Source of the DNA: Galbula dea
Taxonomy: Eukaryota; Chordata; Aves; Piciformes; Galbulidae
Reading direction: 5' to 3'
NCBI GenBank assembly: GCA_013399015.1
Contig: VWZX01007400.1
Location: forward strand, 51,164 to 115,163
DNA length: 64,000 bases
Of this stretch, positions 49,569-62,605 are shown in pieces. The first letter of the stretch is position 1; the number at the start of each line of letters is the position of its first letter. The position numbers and the translations under genes were made by a program. The notes under the pieces are model-generated. The model did no database searches. It worked only from the letters and a program-made list of their open reading frames with translations, and was not told the DNA's origin.

Positions 49569-52500
49569 TCACTAACTTTCTTAAGTCTGTCATACCCCAC
49601 GGCACTCCTCTACATCATTCAGACCTGCTTCTAAGAGCCTTGCCCTTAATGGTCTGAGGTGTAGGAGTCAAACCTGCATCCAAGATTAATAGTAGAAGAT
49701 TTTGTTTATGGTTTAAAGCCTCATTTTCATGCTTTTTGGCCATAAAAATACCTTTTTCTCCAAGAGAGTGTGAGTGCCAAGAGAGCCTAACATACTGCCT
49801 AGTGACAGGAGAACAATGCACCTGATAAGCACCAAAATTGCAACCATATAATAGAGAGAGAAATGGTGACAGTGAGGTAGCAGAGCATCTGGAGTGCCCC
49901 ATTGTAATTTAATGAAGTTTAACATCTGACAAAGTTGGAACACGGAAAGGTGGAATGCTTCTTGTTTAATGAGGGATATTGTTTACAGGATGCTAGAAAT
50001 GATTTCAGAGTTTTGATATTCTGATAAGATCAGGACAAAATATTGTTTCTATTCTTGCCATTTCATTAAATACTATTACTAATAAATGAATTTTAATGAA
50101 TTATGTTACCTAGATTGCTTCATACCTCTGTAAATAGGTACAAACTGGACACCTTCCCTCACAGAACTTTGTGGAGCCATCAGAATTCAACTGCCAGAGG
50201 GTAATTGGTGCTAGTATTCTCCCAGGGATGCCACTGGATATTATGGCTCGTTGTAAATCACACTGCTATGGATGTTGCAAAGAAAACCACAGCTTGCAGC
50301 TTCTCTGCCAAGAAGGTTATTTGCCTGCTCTCCCTACTCCATACCCTCATCATCCAAACTAACAGGGTGGGGTCTTGCCAACTTCTCTTAGGTGGTCTGT
50401 CTGTTCCCAGAAGTCTATCACAACCAGTGTGTTATTGAGATTGATTAAGCTCTCACCATTTTACCTTACTGCTACCAAACTGTAAATCTTTAGTCCTAAC
50501 TACTTTATTTCTTAAGCTGTCCTCTGAGGTCTGCTAGATAGAAGACATCACAAAATGCCAAGCTAACAAGCTGGATGAAATCCCTCCTAGGGTTTTTTGT
50601 GATCTGTCAAAATTTAGCAGATGATAAATATAAACCTGTAAAAGGGTTTGAAGGAGAAAAAAATGATCTATTTATTTAGCAAAGAGAGAAATGTTAATGA
50701 ATTTTGCTGTATGGAAGTGTTATCTACCATGGATGGTTAGGGCGCAGGCTTGCACCACTAAAAGTGATAAATGAGACCCAGCTACAAAATAATTGTTAGG
50801 TTATGAATATCCCTAGAATCCTTGTATGGGTTTGACAATATTAAATCCGTCTCAGTTTCATACTAGGTAGTGTGACAATTAACTCCTTGCTTTATTAGGA
50901 GTTGCAATACACTTAAACTCCACCATAAGTGTTTAACTCAAGCACAACTTTTCTCCTTCACTCTAAACCTCAGATTTTCTGTCCATGCAGGGTATAGTTT
51001 AGATACCTTAATAATCCCTCAGTGGAAGTGGAAAGGGCAAGTGTAAGGCCACAAGGAGATTTTTATTGCTATTTCTCCCAGATCTACAGCTACCAATCAC
51101 CAAGTTGTGTTAACCAAATACTACTGAATATCAACAGATACCAAGTAGATAGGGCAAAGAAGCTTTAGAGATGTGGCAAGACTGTATTAGTTGCTTAATC
51201 CCAATTAGTACTGGAGTCACTGAATACTTATTAGGTGAATCTGTATAGTATTGCTAGGGTTTGGAAATCTGGAAGTATCCCAGTTTTCCCTTAAAAATCA
51301 AAGCAATTACCCATTTTCCCAACACTGAAGCCCTCCCTGAACTGGCTGGAAGCATAGTGCCTGGTAATACCACCTGTGAGACTGCAATTTATAACTTTTA
51401 TGTCAGTTTGACTTAACATGCTAGACAAGGAGAAGAATCCAAGTCAAGCTACAAGACTGCAGTGCTAGCAAATGTCAGTCAGAGAGCCAAGATAGTCTGG
51501 ATCTCTTTAGAAACATTATGATATTTCCTGGCTCTAAGATGTGATGGGAAATTTGAAGACATAGCACAAGTAGAAAGCTTTCTGAGGTTTAAATGTCTGT
51601 GTTTCATCCTGCAGGGAGCAAACTCTTTTGTGGTAAATGAAAACCCCTTGGCAGAGAACTGACATTGTAGTCTATTTGTTATAGAATAGCACCTGGGCAA
51701 AAAAACCCCACCCTTCACAGCACAGTCCCTTAGTTAGTTAGCCAATCCCTCCCTAGAAATCAGTGCCTTACTCACTCATCTCTCCCAACTGCTAATTTTT
51801 AAGAGTTGAAATACTAATTTGGGTTGCAATTCCTTTTTTTTTTTGGTGACACAAGTCATTCCTTATGTGAATAGGTTTTATGTGTATTTGACAATCCATT
51901 GTGTCGATGGAGTCAAAGAGAGGAATTCTTTCTAATTTAACAGCTGTGCTATGGTTCTCTCAAGCTCTTTTAAATGAAATTAAATCCACTTGTCAGAACT
52001 GGAACTTGAGTAATTAAAAGAGAAAATACAAAGAGTTAGCAGGTGAGACCAGAAAAGCCTTAGTCTTCCCTGTGTCCTTCTCATGATGTATGCCATAGCC
52101 ATGTTTTGTTGTGAACTGTGAAACTGCTTCATGTTCCCCTTTCTGTCTCCATGTCCCAGAGACAATGAAAGTCAACATCTTGATCTTGCCATATTTAAAA
52201 TGTTTAGCACATGCTGGAAAGCAACATTTTTCCTTCTTGGTTAATGAACAATCTGAGAGACTGCAAGCATTATGACTAGCAAAAGTAACATATATATAAA
52301 TATATATATAAAGAAAGGAGGGAAAGTGAGGAAACTAGAATGCATCTTCTATACATCTTGCAGTTGAATTTTGATCCACTTTATCCAATCTTCTGAATAA
52401 ATACTTTGGTTTAGATGATTATCCACTAGGGAGAATGCCATAAAAATATATCACTAGTTGGCTTCCGGGAAGAAAAATCTTACAAATTCTGAACAGAGCA

Positions 52501-54385
52501 CAGCTGGGCAACATCCTGGTGGGAGCAATTATTTCAGCATTATTGAAAGGCAGGAGATTACAACCCCTGAAATGAAGGAAAGCAATGACCTTTCCTCACC
52601 AGCAAAGTCTTGCACAGTTCAGTCTTGCCTGAGAAATGGGTGGTAACACAGACTGATGCATCAAGCTGCAAACACCATCATTAATGTGAATAGCACCTCT
52701 TTAGATTTCAGGGAATCAGCTAGAGGTGGGAAAGGTGTTTTGTCCTGAGATGGTAACTTGAGACTGGGGCTTTTAATGAATATTTGTTGAAGGCATCCAA
52801 CATCACTTTGGGAAGTACAATTCCCTCACCAACCTCTTTTATGCTTTTGATCATAGCCATTAGAGACTAGTAGTGGTGCTGAGGGGTGTACAGCCTTAAA
52901 TCAGAAGCTCATCATCTAATATCTCCCAATATGAACTTAAATGGCTTCCTTATCTTTAGCAACAAAGGTTTCTATTGTGAATTTTTTTCTTTTTTATTCT
53001 GTAAATTATTAAGGAAGATACAAACTAATGTCATAAGATCATCATAGGCAGGGATATTACTAATCTAGTTAAAGGAGTGTTGCTACAAAACCACTATATC
53101 AGAAGCCAAGCATTACTGCATAAAGCATAGTGCACTGTCATTTTCTTTCTCTAATGGAGGCTTCCATTGATTAATAAAGTGTCTCAGATTGTCTCCATAG
53201 AGAGATCTGAGTACTTACTTAGGCTATTTACAGTGCTTCATACTTTTTCATCATCTCTCCTGCAACTTGGCTAATATTTGATTCCCTTCTAAGCCTGCTA
53301 TGTAACTTCAATACATACCTATGGAAAAACTCATGGAAATTGTAGGTTAATATGGAAACACTCAGGAAAAGTCTAGATTAATGATGGAAAAGAAAACCTT
53401 AATCAAGAGGGAAAATTAGTCTCTGATTTGTAGATGTGGACAAATCTCAAATATCTTGACTCTTAAACAATATTCAATATGCAACAGCCAGTTCTCCTAA
53501 GACCTACCAGATAATGAATTTGGACCCTAGGTGAAGGTCCACTTCACCACCTTTTTATCACTATCTAGAAGGATAAATGCCAAAACACAGCATGTCTGAA
53601 TATTTGCTGTATAGCCATCCATGTCAAGTATCCTCTGTTTTGATACAGGAAATGATTTCCAGGCTAGAAATGCACCATAATCCAGATAGAGTGCTTCCAA
53701 ATCTTCACAGAAGCTCGAAAAGTTAGTCATGCTGGGGAAAGTTACTACTCATTTTGTGTGTGAATAATCCAGTGATCTGAGCAAGCAAGCAAGCAAGTGA
53801 AAGAGTTGATTTATAGACCCTTTGCACCCTGTGTTGTTTGGAAGAAAATGTTCCTGTACCTCAGGAAGAAGTACTAAACATCAACCTCTAAGCAGATGCT
53901 ACCTCCCAGTGCTGCTCAAACTACATGGTTTGCAGGAGAAGTCGTGAGATGAAAAGAGGATTGTGTAGTGTGTAGAGAGAATATGTGACTGGGACTGCTC
54001 CAGGATTCTCACATTTTAAAGTATAAAATCTGTGGTACTGTGTGCCACATTTCTCAGAGCTTTTTGACTGCTGCTGCCACCAAAGTAGATGTTTATTAGA
54101 CATTTTTGGAAATGTTATGCTTTTTATTCCCACTTCTACTTCCAATCATTCCTTATCACAGCCTACTTACAGTCAGTTCCCAGGAAGGAGCTCGAAGCTG
54201 CAAGGGTAGGTTGCGAGGAGAGAAGCTAGGGAGGAGAGGGATTTCCTGCACTTTGTTCTCAACTGACAAGTAAATATTAAGAATTTATTATTAGGAATAG
54301 ATAGGAAAAATATATAGAAAAAAGAGTTCTTTTAACACAGGGCATGGCATTTGACGCTGAGAGGTGGGGAATCTGTTTTATAGTA
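49569..54385. other. Unique AT-rich sequence
   Basis: About 4.8 kb with no recognised gene or dispersed repeat. It has a TATATAAA-type microsatellite near 52289-52310 and an (AAGC)n tract at 53781-53798. Confidence 0.5.
53781..53798 (+). repeat. (GCAA)n microsatellite
   Basis: Four GCAA/AAGC units in tandem. Confidence 0.9.
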
Positions 54386-54618
54386 CATCACAGAATCACA
54401 GAATATCCTGAGCTGGAAGGAACACACCAGAATCATCGAGTCTGACTCCTGTCCCTGCCCAGGACAACCCCAAAGTCACCCCACACATCTAAGAGCATTG
54501 TCCAGATGCTGCTGGAATTCCATGAGAGTTGGTGCCATGACTGTATCCCTGGGGAGCCTGTTCCAATGCTCCAACACCCTCCGGGTGAAGAACGTTTGCC
54601 TATATCTCACAACCTTTA
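54386..54618 (-). mobile_element. CR1 LINE 3' fragment, minus orientation
   Basis: About 230 bases. It has CATCACAGAATCACAGAATA, AAGAGCATTGTCCAGATGCT and CTGGGGAGCCTGTTCCAATG. It belongs to the same subfamily as the plus copy at 61095-61408, so the pair forms an inverted repeat 6.7 kb apart. Confidence 0.93.
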
Positions 54619-57464
54619 GTGAGTTAGTTCCTCCTTCCAGGATATTTGGAGTTGTTCATCCAGTATCAGAAGCTTTCACATTCTGGGTCATAATTTGATA
54701 TTCCAGCTCTCCAATGAGATTCAGGCTACTTTTTTACAGACAGGCTGACATGGTTAGTACTACTACTCACCAGTACCTCTTGCCGCAGGGGGTTGGGCTT
54801 TTTCTGCCTCTGATGCCAAATACAGCACTTACAGGGGTGGAGCTGGGGAGGAAAAGCAATGGAGAAAGGAAAAGCGGTGGAGGAATGGGAACTGATAGAG
54901 GAAAGGATGTAGTAGCTTGGACTAGTCTGTCTGTCCTGTAGTAGGGCTGCTGTTCACTACCAGTGAAGTAACATCTTTTGGCTTTCTTTCTCAAGAGTGA
55001 AGGGAAAAAAAATAAACAAAAACCAGAATAAAACAAACCCAAACACTGTTAGGGCTGGTTCTCTTCTATCTTTTTTTATTCAGTCATTCCTGATTCTCCC
55101 TCCCAACCTCTCCATAAGAAGGAATAGAGGAAGAAACTGATGAGACCATGCATTCACCTCTGCCCTGTATTTTAACATTTACAGAACCATCTCCTTGCTC
55201 TCAAACTATGTTTTGGATTTCACAAGTGCCTTTGGCAATCACTAGCCCAGAGCAAAACCTGCAGTGACTTTCACCTTTGGCTGATGCCAAGCTTTGAAGG
55301 TGCCCTCAGCTGTTCACCCTACACACTTTCACAGTACTGGGGCAATATGGTACTACTGTGGAAGGAAGATGGAGGCAAAATACTGAATAGAAAAGAATGA
55401 AGAGAAGATCCAAAACAAATTCAACCCAACACAGGGAAGAGAAAGAAATTTGTAACTTAAATGTACTGAATCTCTCCAAGCTACTCAGAGCTTCATCTTT
55501 GGCTCTACTGGCACTCTATAAAGGTTACTTTAGAAAGACTGAATTATTTCCCATGTTTCCTGACAGTCTGATGCCTAGCAGATCCATTATTTCATTGGAT
55601 CCAGCTCATAAGTAACTTTATGAATGCCATGGATGACGTTTACATCATAGTAATGAACTGAAACAAATTATGTCAACAGTAACTGCAGGTAAACTAGTTT
55701 ATATGCTCCAGATGACTTAGGGCAGTAGATGACTGCAGGTTTTGGATAGGACTTAGATTTTTCTCTTAATACTATGAAAAAAGAAACCTCTGTTTTCTAC
55801 CCACAGACACGACACTAGTTTCTTTTCTGCCTGACCAAAGGCACTCGATCTGGAGTCTTTATAGTATCTTGTGTGTTTCTTGGTTTTCCTCTTCCTTTCT
55901 TCCTCTCTGCAAAGTTAGTAAAGAAGAAACTGGAAAAAGAAGTGTGATTTTTTAAAACAATTCTGAATAGTATTTGACCTATTTTCATGTTTTTTGGTTT
56001 CACTGTACAGAAGATAATGCATATTTCTGCATGCTTTTCTGGGTATCATCTGCTTCTTTTAGCAATCCTGTGAACTGGAGGTGAATGTCTGGAAGAGACA
56101 GCATATGCTCTTTTCCATGTCTTGGTGTGGAGACCAGCCCCAGAGCTGTTTCATAATAACACACACAGAGTGTCCTCTAAATCACCTAGAGTAAGCCAGC
56201 AAGTACTAAAAGCATGGTTCTAACATTATGCTATTTCCACGTTTCTTTCCACTGGAAAGTGGGGACCAGATGGAATCTAATGGCAGAAGTAGCTACTGTG
56301 GAGCAGGGAAACACTGAATTCTCAGCTCTGAGCTGGGTGAGATGATTACCCATAATCTGTTCATGCCAGGCACAGCTGACACAAGACAATGCTCTAGGAA
56401 AATATGAGCAGAGGGAAGGGAATCACTCTATGTATCTTAAGAAGCAGCTGTGATGACTTCAAGTTAAGTCTGTCTGATGGGCAGGTAAGTATCAAAGGCA
56501 GCATTATCCTAACATAGTGTTCATTATTTTCTGAGAGGCACTTGCTTGCTTTCAACTTAGTAATGTGTCTGCTTGGATCTGAACTTCAGTGAGGAGACTT
56601 GAATTTCTCCTGGGTAATCATGAGGAAGATATTATAGATCTAGTGGTAATATGTGTACACTCCAGCAGGTTAAGTACTGCTTCAATTACTATTTAAACAT
56701 TAGCTAGGCTATTTCTCCATTTTTCAACCCAAACTACAGAGTGGAGTCTAGGAACTGAATGGAAGGAGCACTTCAGTGATAAAAAAAGAGAGAGAGATTA
56801 GGTTGATTATGATTGTAGAAAGGAACCTAAATAGTAGGATACTCAAGCAGCACATATTGAAAATGCTGTCAATGGCAGTGAAGCTAAGAGCTGAAATGTC
56901 AACAAGGAAAAGGAGCAAAAAAGAAAGAGATAAGGGAGGCAGGCTGAAAGAGCATCTCTAAAAATTGTTCCACATCCATTAGTTAGTAAATTCATGATCT
57001 GCTGGGGATGAGTGGCTATGGAAATTGCTAATGAAATTCCTGAGGGTGTTATTTTAAAATTATTTTTAATTGTGTTTATTTATTTTTTTTACTGAATGGA
57101 ATGACAATCAGAAAGCCATTATTACCTTCCTTCATGGGAATAAACTATATTCGTTTCCTGTTGATTCTACAGAAAGCAGCAGGCATTCAAATCTAATAAC
57201 AAGATGGGATTAAGGGTCTTCACTTAGGGTGCTGCTCACATGTCAGCGCTGTGGTGATTTTTTGGCTGAGCAATTACTCAGGAAATAGAACCTATTCTAG
57301 AGGTCACAGTTTTTCTTGTGTTCGTGCTAATTAGAGACTACACATTGGATAAATCTGTTGGCAAACCTCACCCAATACATACATTTTTCAGTAGGTAAGA
57401 CTTAGGACTAAGTTCTGGTTTAGAAAATCAAAGAGTTATGCAAAGGCCCTGAAAGATTTATGCA
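54619..57464. other. Unique sequence
   Basis: No gene or repeat recognised. Small frames (54767-55042 minus, 55397-55615 plus) have no family features. Confidence 0.5.
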
Positions 57465-57637
57465 GAAATATCCTACACATTGGAAAAAAATAGGGAACTG
57501 CTGAGGGGATATAACCTAGGGAAGTTGTCTATAAACTAGAAGAAAACACTGACAGCAAAAATCAAGTCGATAATATAAGAGAGAGAAAGAAAACATGACT
57601 GTTGTTCTTTCTTTGCAGTCCTGAATTAGTCTTAATA
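57465..57637 (+). repeat. Left copy of a direct repeat flanking a CR1
   Basis: It starts GAAATATCCTACACA and ends CCTGAATTAGTCTTAATA. The same order of blocks (CTATAAACTAGAAGA, GTCAGCAAAA/GACAGCAAAA, AAGAGAGAGAAAGA, CTGAATTAGTCTTAATA) recurs at 58068-58223 on the other side of the CR1. By eye the copies agree at roughly four in five positions, with small indels. Confidence 0.9.
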
Positions 57638-57640
57638 AAG

Positions 57641-58067
57641 AAGGACAATGAGGCTGGGGAAGGGTCTGGAGAAAAAGTCTTATGAGGAGCAGCTGAGGGA
57701 ACTGGGGGTGTTTAGGCTGAGGAGGAGGAGGCTCAGAGGAGACCTTAGCTCTCTCTACAACTACCTGGAAGGAGGTTGGAGCAAGATGGGAGTTGGTCTC
57801 TTCTCCTGGGTTACCAGTGAGAGGCCTCAGGTTGCACCAGGTGAGGTTTAGATTGGATAGCAGGAACAGTTTCTTCCCAGAAAGAGTTTTTAGGCACTGG
57901 CCCAAGCTGCCCAGGGCAGTGGTGGAGTCACCATCCCTGGAGAGGTTCAGAAAACATCTAGATGTGGTCCTTATGGACAAGGTTCAGTGGCATGGTGGTG
58001 CTAGGTTGATGGTTGGACTTGATGAGCTTAGAGGTCTATTCCAACCTTAATAATTCTGTGATTCTGT
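57641..58067 (+). mobile_element. CR1 LINE 3' fragment, plus orientation, between direct repeats
   Basis: About 425 bases from GAGGCTGGGGAAGGGTCTGG through the ORF2 tail (EEQLRELGVFRLRRRRLRGD) and the GGACTTGATGAGCTTAGAGG block to a clean ATTCTGTGATTCTGTG tail. The tail abuts the right copy of the direct repeat, with no other sequence between. Confidence 0.95.
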
Positions 58068-58223
58068 GAAATATCCTGCACAGTGAAAAAAAACCTGGGA
58101 TGTAGCCCAGAGAAGCGGACTATAAACTAGAAGACAAAACTGTCAGCAAAAGTCAAGCCAGTAATACAAGAGAGAGAAAGAGAGCATAACTTTTTTTTTT
58201 TCATTCCTGAATTAGTCTTAATA
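58068..58223 (+). repeat. Right copy of the direct repeat flanking a CR1
   Basis: 156 bases matching 57465-57637. It has a T-run where the left copy has a TTGTTCTTTCTTTGCAG stretch. See the left copy. Confidence 0.9.
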
Positions 58224-60078
58224 TAAGTTCCAGTTATGTGGCTTATGAGGGCACAGACCCTGGTTGCTGATGGCTATCAGAATCAACTTTCTTGTTCCAA
58301 CAGCTGGAATTCATACTGTTACACAGAAAGGATAATGACCAATTACCTTCATACAGAAAGGGCACTGACCAATTAACAAGTAACACTTAATAGATAAAAG
58401 CAACTGCTATAAATGTGATAAAAAGAATGCACTACAAAGACATGTAAATATGATAAGACTGATGCTGTGAGCTGTGGGGAGCTCTGGGGAGGATAGCATG
58501 CTAAGACTGTGAAGGGTGTCAAGGCCTTTGTGTGCAGCTGCAGAGCTCCTGCTAGCTGACTCCCACTCTCTCTCCCAGGATTTCTACTTCTTTCTTGTGA
58601 GAAACTAATCTCTGCCTTGTCTAGTTTCTCTTTTGCAGGAGCCTGGCCTTTGTGGCCTATAATGTCATACCACACAGTTACATGAAATCACTCTGATGGA
58701 ACTTGTCTACACATCTCTCTGCTTTGCCTCATTTCCCTCTCTGACAACTCTTCAGGAGAGGATTTTTGTTTTTATTTTGTGTTTGTACAGGACTCACAGA
58801 CCGAGTTGCAGAAGCTGGGTGAGGACTCCTAGAGGATACTCACAACTGAAGGAAAGTTATCAGTGATGATGATAAGAATACTAATGATCCAAAATTAGAA
58901 CACTTAAAGAAATAATTAGGTTCCATTTTAAAAGTACAGGAAACTCATTTCTCTTAGACCTGGTGTTTCAGAAGACCATCATCCCTAGGGCAGAACAGCA
59001 GAGAAGATCAGGTTAGGCTATACTGTATGAGCACCTCTCCCCTTTTGCCATTCTAGAAGGTTCTAAATGCAAAAAAAGATATCCTAAGCAAAACATTCTT
59101 CCAACAACACAGCTAAAACATCTCTCACATAAACATGGCACATGTAAACATATAGAAATTCTTTCTGCAGCCATATCTCTATCATTTTGTGCAATCAAAT
59201 TTGTGAACCAGCTTTCAAGGAGTCTTATGTGTGTTATAGTAGATATAAACTGTTGAACATGTGGGCAGAGGTCCCTTGTATTAACTACATATTAGTATTA
59301 CATGGTATTAGTACTACATAGTATTAACTACACTTGGAATTGCTAAACTTATTTAAACAGTGCAACGTGATGCCTGAGACCTCACTTGTGAACTGTGTAA
59401 AAAGTTTACAATCCAGTAACTGCAAAATAGGTAATTTTATAAATGAAAGCCACTGTGAAACCCAATCTCTGTGGCTGTTAAAGATACTCTGTATTTAGAG
59501 ACAACAAAGCTATAATCAGGTGACACCACCTGAGGAACTAGGATCTCCAGATTTTGAGAGTATAAATCCAGATAGAATCACCCTAGGTTGTTTCAGGGAC
59601 TAAGACTAAATCCATTTTTCAAGTAAAAGCTATTGTTTGTTTTCTGTGTGTCAGTCTTTTGATCTGCTTGTTAGTGGATCAATCCTTTAGCCAGTAGCAT
59701 TGGCCCATGCATCACCGCAAGGCATTCACAGGAAATAGGAACCTTCCAGCTCTTCAGTCTGGGCACCCTTGGAGACTGAGCTGTATAGTACCACAGGCAG
59801 ACACCAAAAATTAAAGAAAGAGAGATTGCCAGTCCTCCTTATGACTGAAGTTCTAGATCTGCTTCATTTCTCTACTTGCCCTGTGATCTCTCTTTTAAAG
59901 TTTCTATCTCTATACCAAACAAAACCATAATTCACCAATTGTATGAAAGACAGTATCTTAACTGTAGCTGCCTGAAAGCCCACTTCCATGTCTCAGGTAG
60001 GTTAAAATGGGTGTTTGATCCCCATTTAATTGGCTAAAGTCCTAGACCATTTATTAACCTCTTTAAATGTCTCACCAG
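58224..60078. other. Unique sequence
   Basis: No gene or repeat recognised. Small ATTAGTATTACATGG-type repeats lie near 59289-59330. Confidence 0.5.
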
Positions 60079-60168
60079 ATTCACAGAATCACAGAATCAT
60101 TAAGGTTGGAAGAGACCTCCAAGATCATCAGGTCCAACTGTCAACCTATCACCACCCTGCCACCATGT
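60079..60168 (-). mobile_element. Very short CR1 3' tail, minus orientation
   Basis: Only about 90 bases: the octamer tail (TTCACAGAATCACAGAATCA) and the TTAAGGTTGGAAGAGACCTC block. An extreme 5' truncation of the same group as 9346-9550. Confidence 0.9.
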
Positions 60169-61094
60169 ATACACTATGTATTTACATTATGCAAATGATC
60201 CAGTTGCAGCTTCATGTAAAAACTGACTTTTATTGGTTTGCCAACAAATGCTGCTATTGCAGTTTTGATTTTATCTACTATGAAGCCTGGATATCCTAAG
60301 TGCTCACAAACTTCAAAACTGATTATGAAGTTTCACTTCTTTTTCCTGCAGAGGTTGGTGTCTGTTTTCATGTCCTTCTCTGTACTTTCTGCTGAAGGCC
60401 AGAAAGCCAGCCAGACTTTACAACATGCTGTAATAACTGGCAGCAAAATAAGAGATGCCAGATCAAAGACTAACAGACTCAAGGATAAGTATAATCCCAA
60501 GTAAAGCAGAAGGTGGTCAGTTCCAGCAAGTCTACTGATATGGTCACTGTGGTGGAACTGCCCTTCCAAATCTTAAGCTTTCCAGAGACTTGTGTTTGAT
60601 TTTCAAATATATTTCTGAGTTCTAATTGCTGCAGACATTCCTGGCATCTTCCAACATTATCATCAGGGCATGAATATTTTTCTTTCATGCTCTCATCTAG
60701 CATAACTCTCAGCTATGAGCAACACATTTCACTTTACCCTCCAGATTTTGTTTTAATCATGCAGGCTTGAGCAGGGCAAACTATCAAAACATTAACATTT
60801 TCTTCCCTCCTTTTGTGTGTGAATAAGCAAGATGCAGAATTCCTCCTGTTTTTTTCTGACTTGCAACCCCTTCTTTTGACTCTTTCTGTGGAGTAATTCC
60901 TTTAGTGAAAAGGTGTAAAGGCTGTTCCATGAGCAGTACATTTTTATGTGCCTGATTTCCAAAGGCACTCTCTTGGTAGCCCACACTGCTGCTTTTCCAT
61001 GTGCCAGTCACAGTAATATGTACTTTCTCCTCTATCTGCCCACATATTCTCACAAAACTTCCAGAACTTAATGCATAACTTCCTCCCCAGACAT
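60169..61094. other. Unique sequence
   Basis: No gene or repeat recognised. An ATGCAAAT octamer lies near 60189. Confidence 0.5.
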
Positions 61095-61408
61095 GAAGGA
61101 GGGGCAGGATCTGATCTTTCCTCTCTGGTGACAGCAACAGGACCCAGGGGAATGGCATGAAGCTGTGCCAGGGGAGGTCCAGGTTGTATATTAGGTAAAG
61201 GTTCTTCCCCCAGAGAGCAGCGGAGCATTGGAACAGGCTCCCCAGGGATGCAGTCATGGCACCAACTCTCATGGAATTCCAGAAGCATCTGGTCAATGCT
61301 CTTAGATGTGTGGGGTGACTTTGGGGTTGTCCTGTGCATAAACAGGAGTTAACTCAATGATCCTTGTGAGTCCTTTCCAAATCAGGATATTGTGTGATTC
61401 TGTGTGAT
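61095..61408 (+). mobile_element. CR1 LINE 3' fragment, plus orientation
   Basis: About 310 bases with CTGGTGACAGCAACAGGACC, GGAACAGGCTCCCCAGGGAT, CTCAATGATCCTTGTGAGTC and two TGTGATTC octamer units. Same subfamily as the copy at 54386. The two minus frames of 131 and 170 codons that cross it are antisense by-products. Confidence 0.94.
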
Positions 61409-61735
61409 TCTGTCATCTGAGACTCACCTCACCAGATGTGGCAGAAACAGCTGATGCATTCAGCTACAGCAAACGGAAGTTTCTTTAATTGGGAAATACA
61501 TTGGCAAATACAAATGTATGTTGGCCTCAAGTCTAGATGACTTTCACCTCTCATGTACTAAAGGTAAAAATATCCAGAATGCACACATCCATCTAGACAA
61601 ACACCCAAAAGAAATGTTCCATACTGCCTTCCCTTCCCTAGCAGATCTGGAGTTGTGCAGCCCAATCCTGTTCCATTTTTCATCCTGTCACCTGGACCCT
61701 CCAGGGCTTAATCCTAGGCAAATGGCCTCCACCAG

Positions 61736-61956
61736 TGTCCTGGTTTCAGATGGGATAGAGTTAATATTCATTCTAGTAGCTGGTATACTGTTGTGGTTTG
61801 GATTTAGTAGGAGAATAATGTTGATAACACACTGATGGTTTTAGTTGTTGGTAAGTAGTGTTTTTACTAAGTCAGGATCTTTCCAGCTTCTCATGCTTTG
61901 CCAGCAAGAAGGCTGGAGGGGCTTAGATGCTGTCTGGGGTTAAAACACCACGATCA
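61736..61956 (+). mobile_element. Internally deleted solo LTR of an avian endogenous retrovirus
   Basis: It starts TGTCCTGGTTTCAGATGGGA and keeps the 5' U3 wording typical of a widespread avian ERVL-like LTR (AGTTAATATTCATTCTAGTA, GATAACACACTGATGGTTTT, CTTCTCATGCTTTGCCAGCA). After GGCTGGAGGGG it jumps to what I recognise as the 3' end (CTGGGGTTAAAACACCACGA). At about 221 bases it is far shorter than the several hundred usual for the family, and the TATA region is missing. No clear target-site duplication. Confidence 0.7.
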
Positions 61957-62605
61957 GTAAACAGCAGGGACTCCACCTCAGATACTCTTTCCACCTCAGG
62001 TTAACAGCCAACTAGTCTCCTTGGTTGCTAAGAGATTGATTTTTCTTTTTATTCTTTGAAAAGACAGCAGGTAACCTCAGCTTTCAGTCATTGTATTCTT
62101 TTCAGCATGTCTTTCTAAGAAAGCAGAGACCACAGTTGCCTTTCTCTGATAGTGGCCCACATAGTCCGACTCTGGAGGGGTAGTGGTGTGGGGACCTGGC
62201 TTTCTTGGGAGATTGTGTTAGTCAACCACTGTGAACATGAAGCCAGATTTAACTCCCATGCTTATAAATTGTCCCCCCACTGCGCTCTGATTGCTTTTTG
62301 GCATAACTCAGGATGAGCTACCAGATGGTTTGCTCTGCTCACAAATGGAATTTCCTCTGTACCTTCAGACAGCTTCTGAGATTTATTTTCCAATTACAAC
62401 CTTCTTTAGTTCTGGACACTTCTGGACCTTTCCAGTTCACTTCCTATATATGCAAAAGGCACTGCTAAAAGACATATCTTCTCCTCATTCCTCCTCCTCC
62501 CCAACAAACTAAAATGAAATATATTACAGTATTCAGGTCATTACAGCACAGTGGTCTTTTTTATAGTCAGCCAATATGATTTTCTCTTTAAAGAATTAGC
62601 TACCC
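61957..62605. other. Unique sequence
   Basis: No gene or repeat recognised. Confidence 0.5.

Noticed and set aside
57516..57980. 154-codon minus-strand frame
   Set aside because: It is antisense to the CR1 at 57641-58067 and the flanking repeat.
60784..61339. Minus-strand frames of 170 and 131 codons
   Set aside because: They run antisense through the plus-oriented CR1 at 61095-61408. Their length comes from the repeat, not from a gene.
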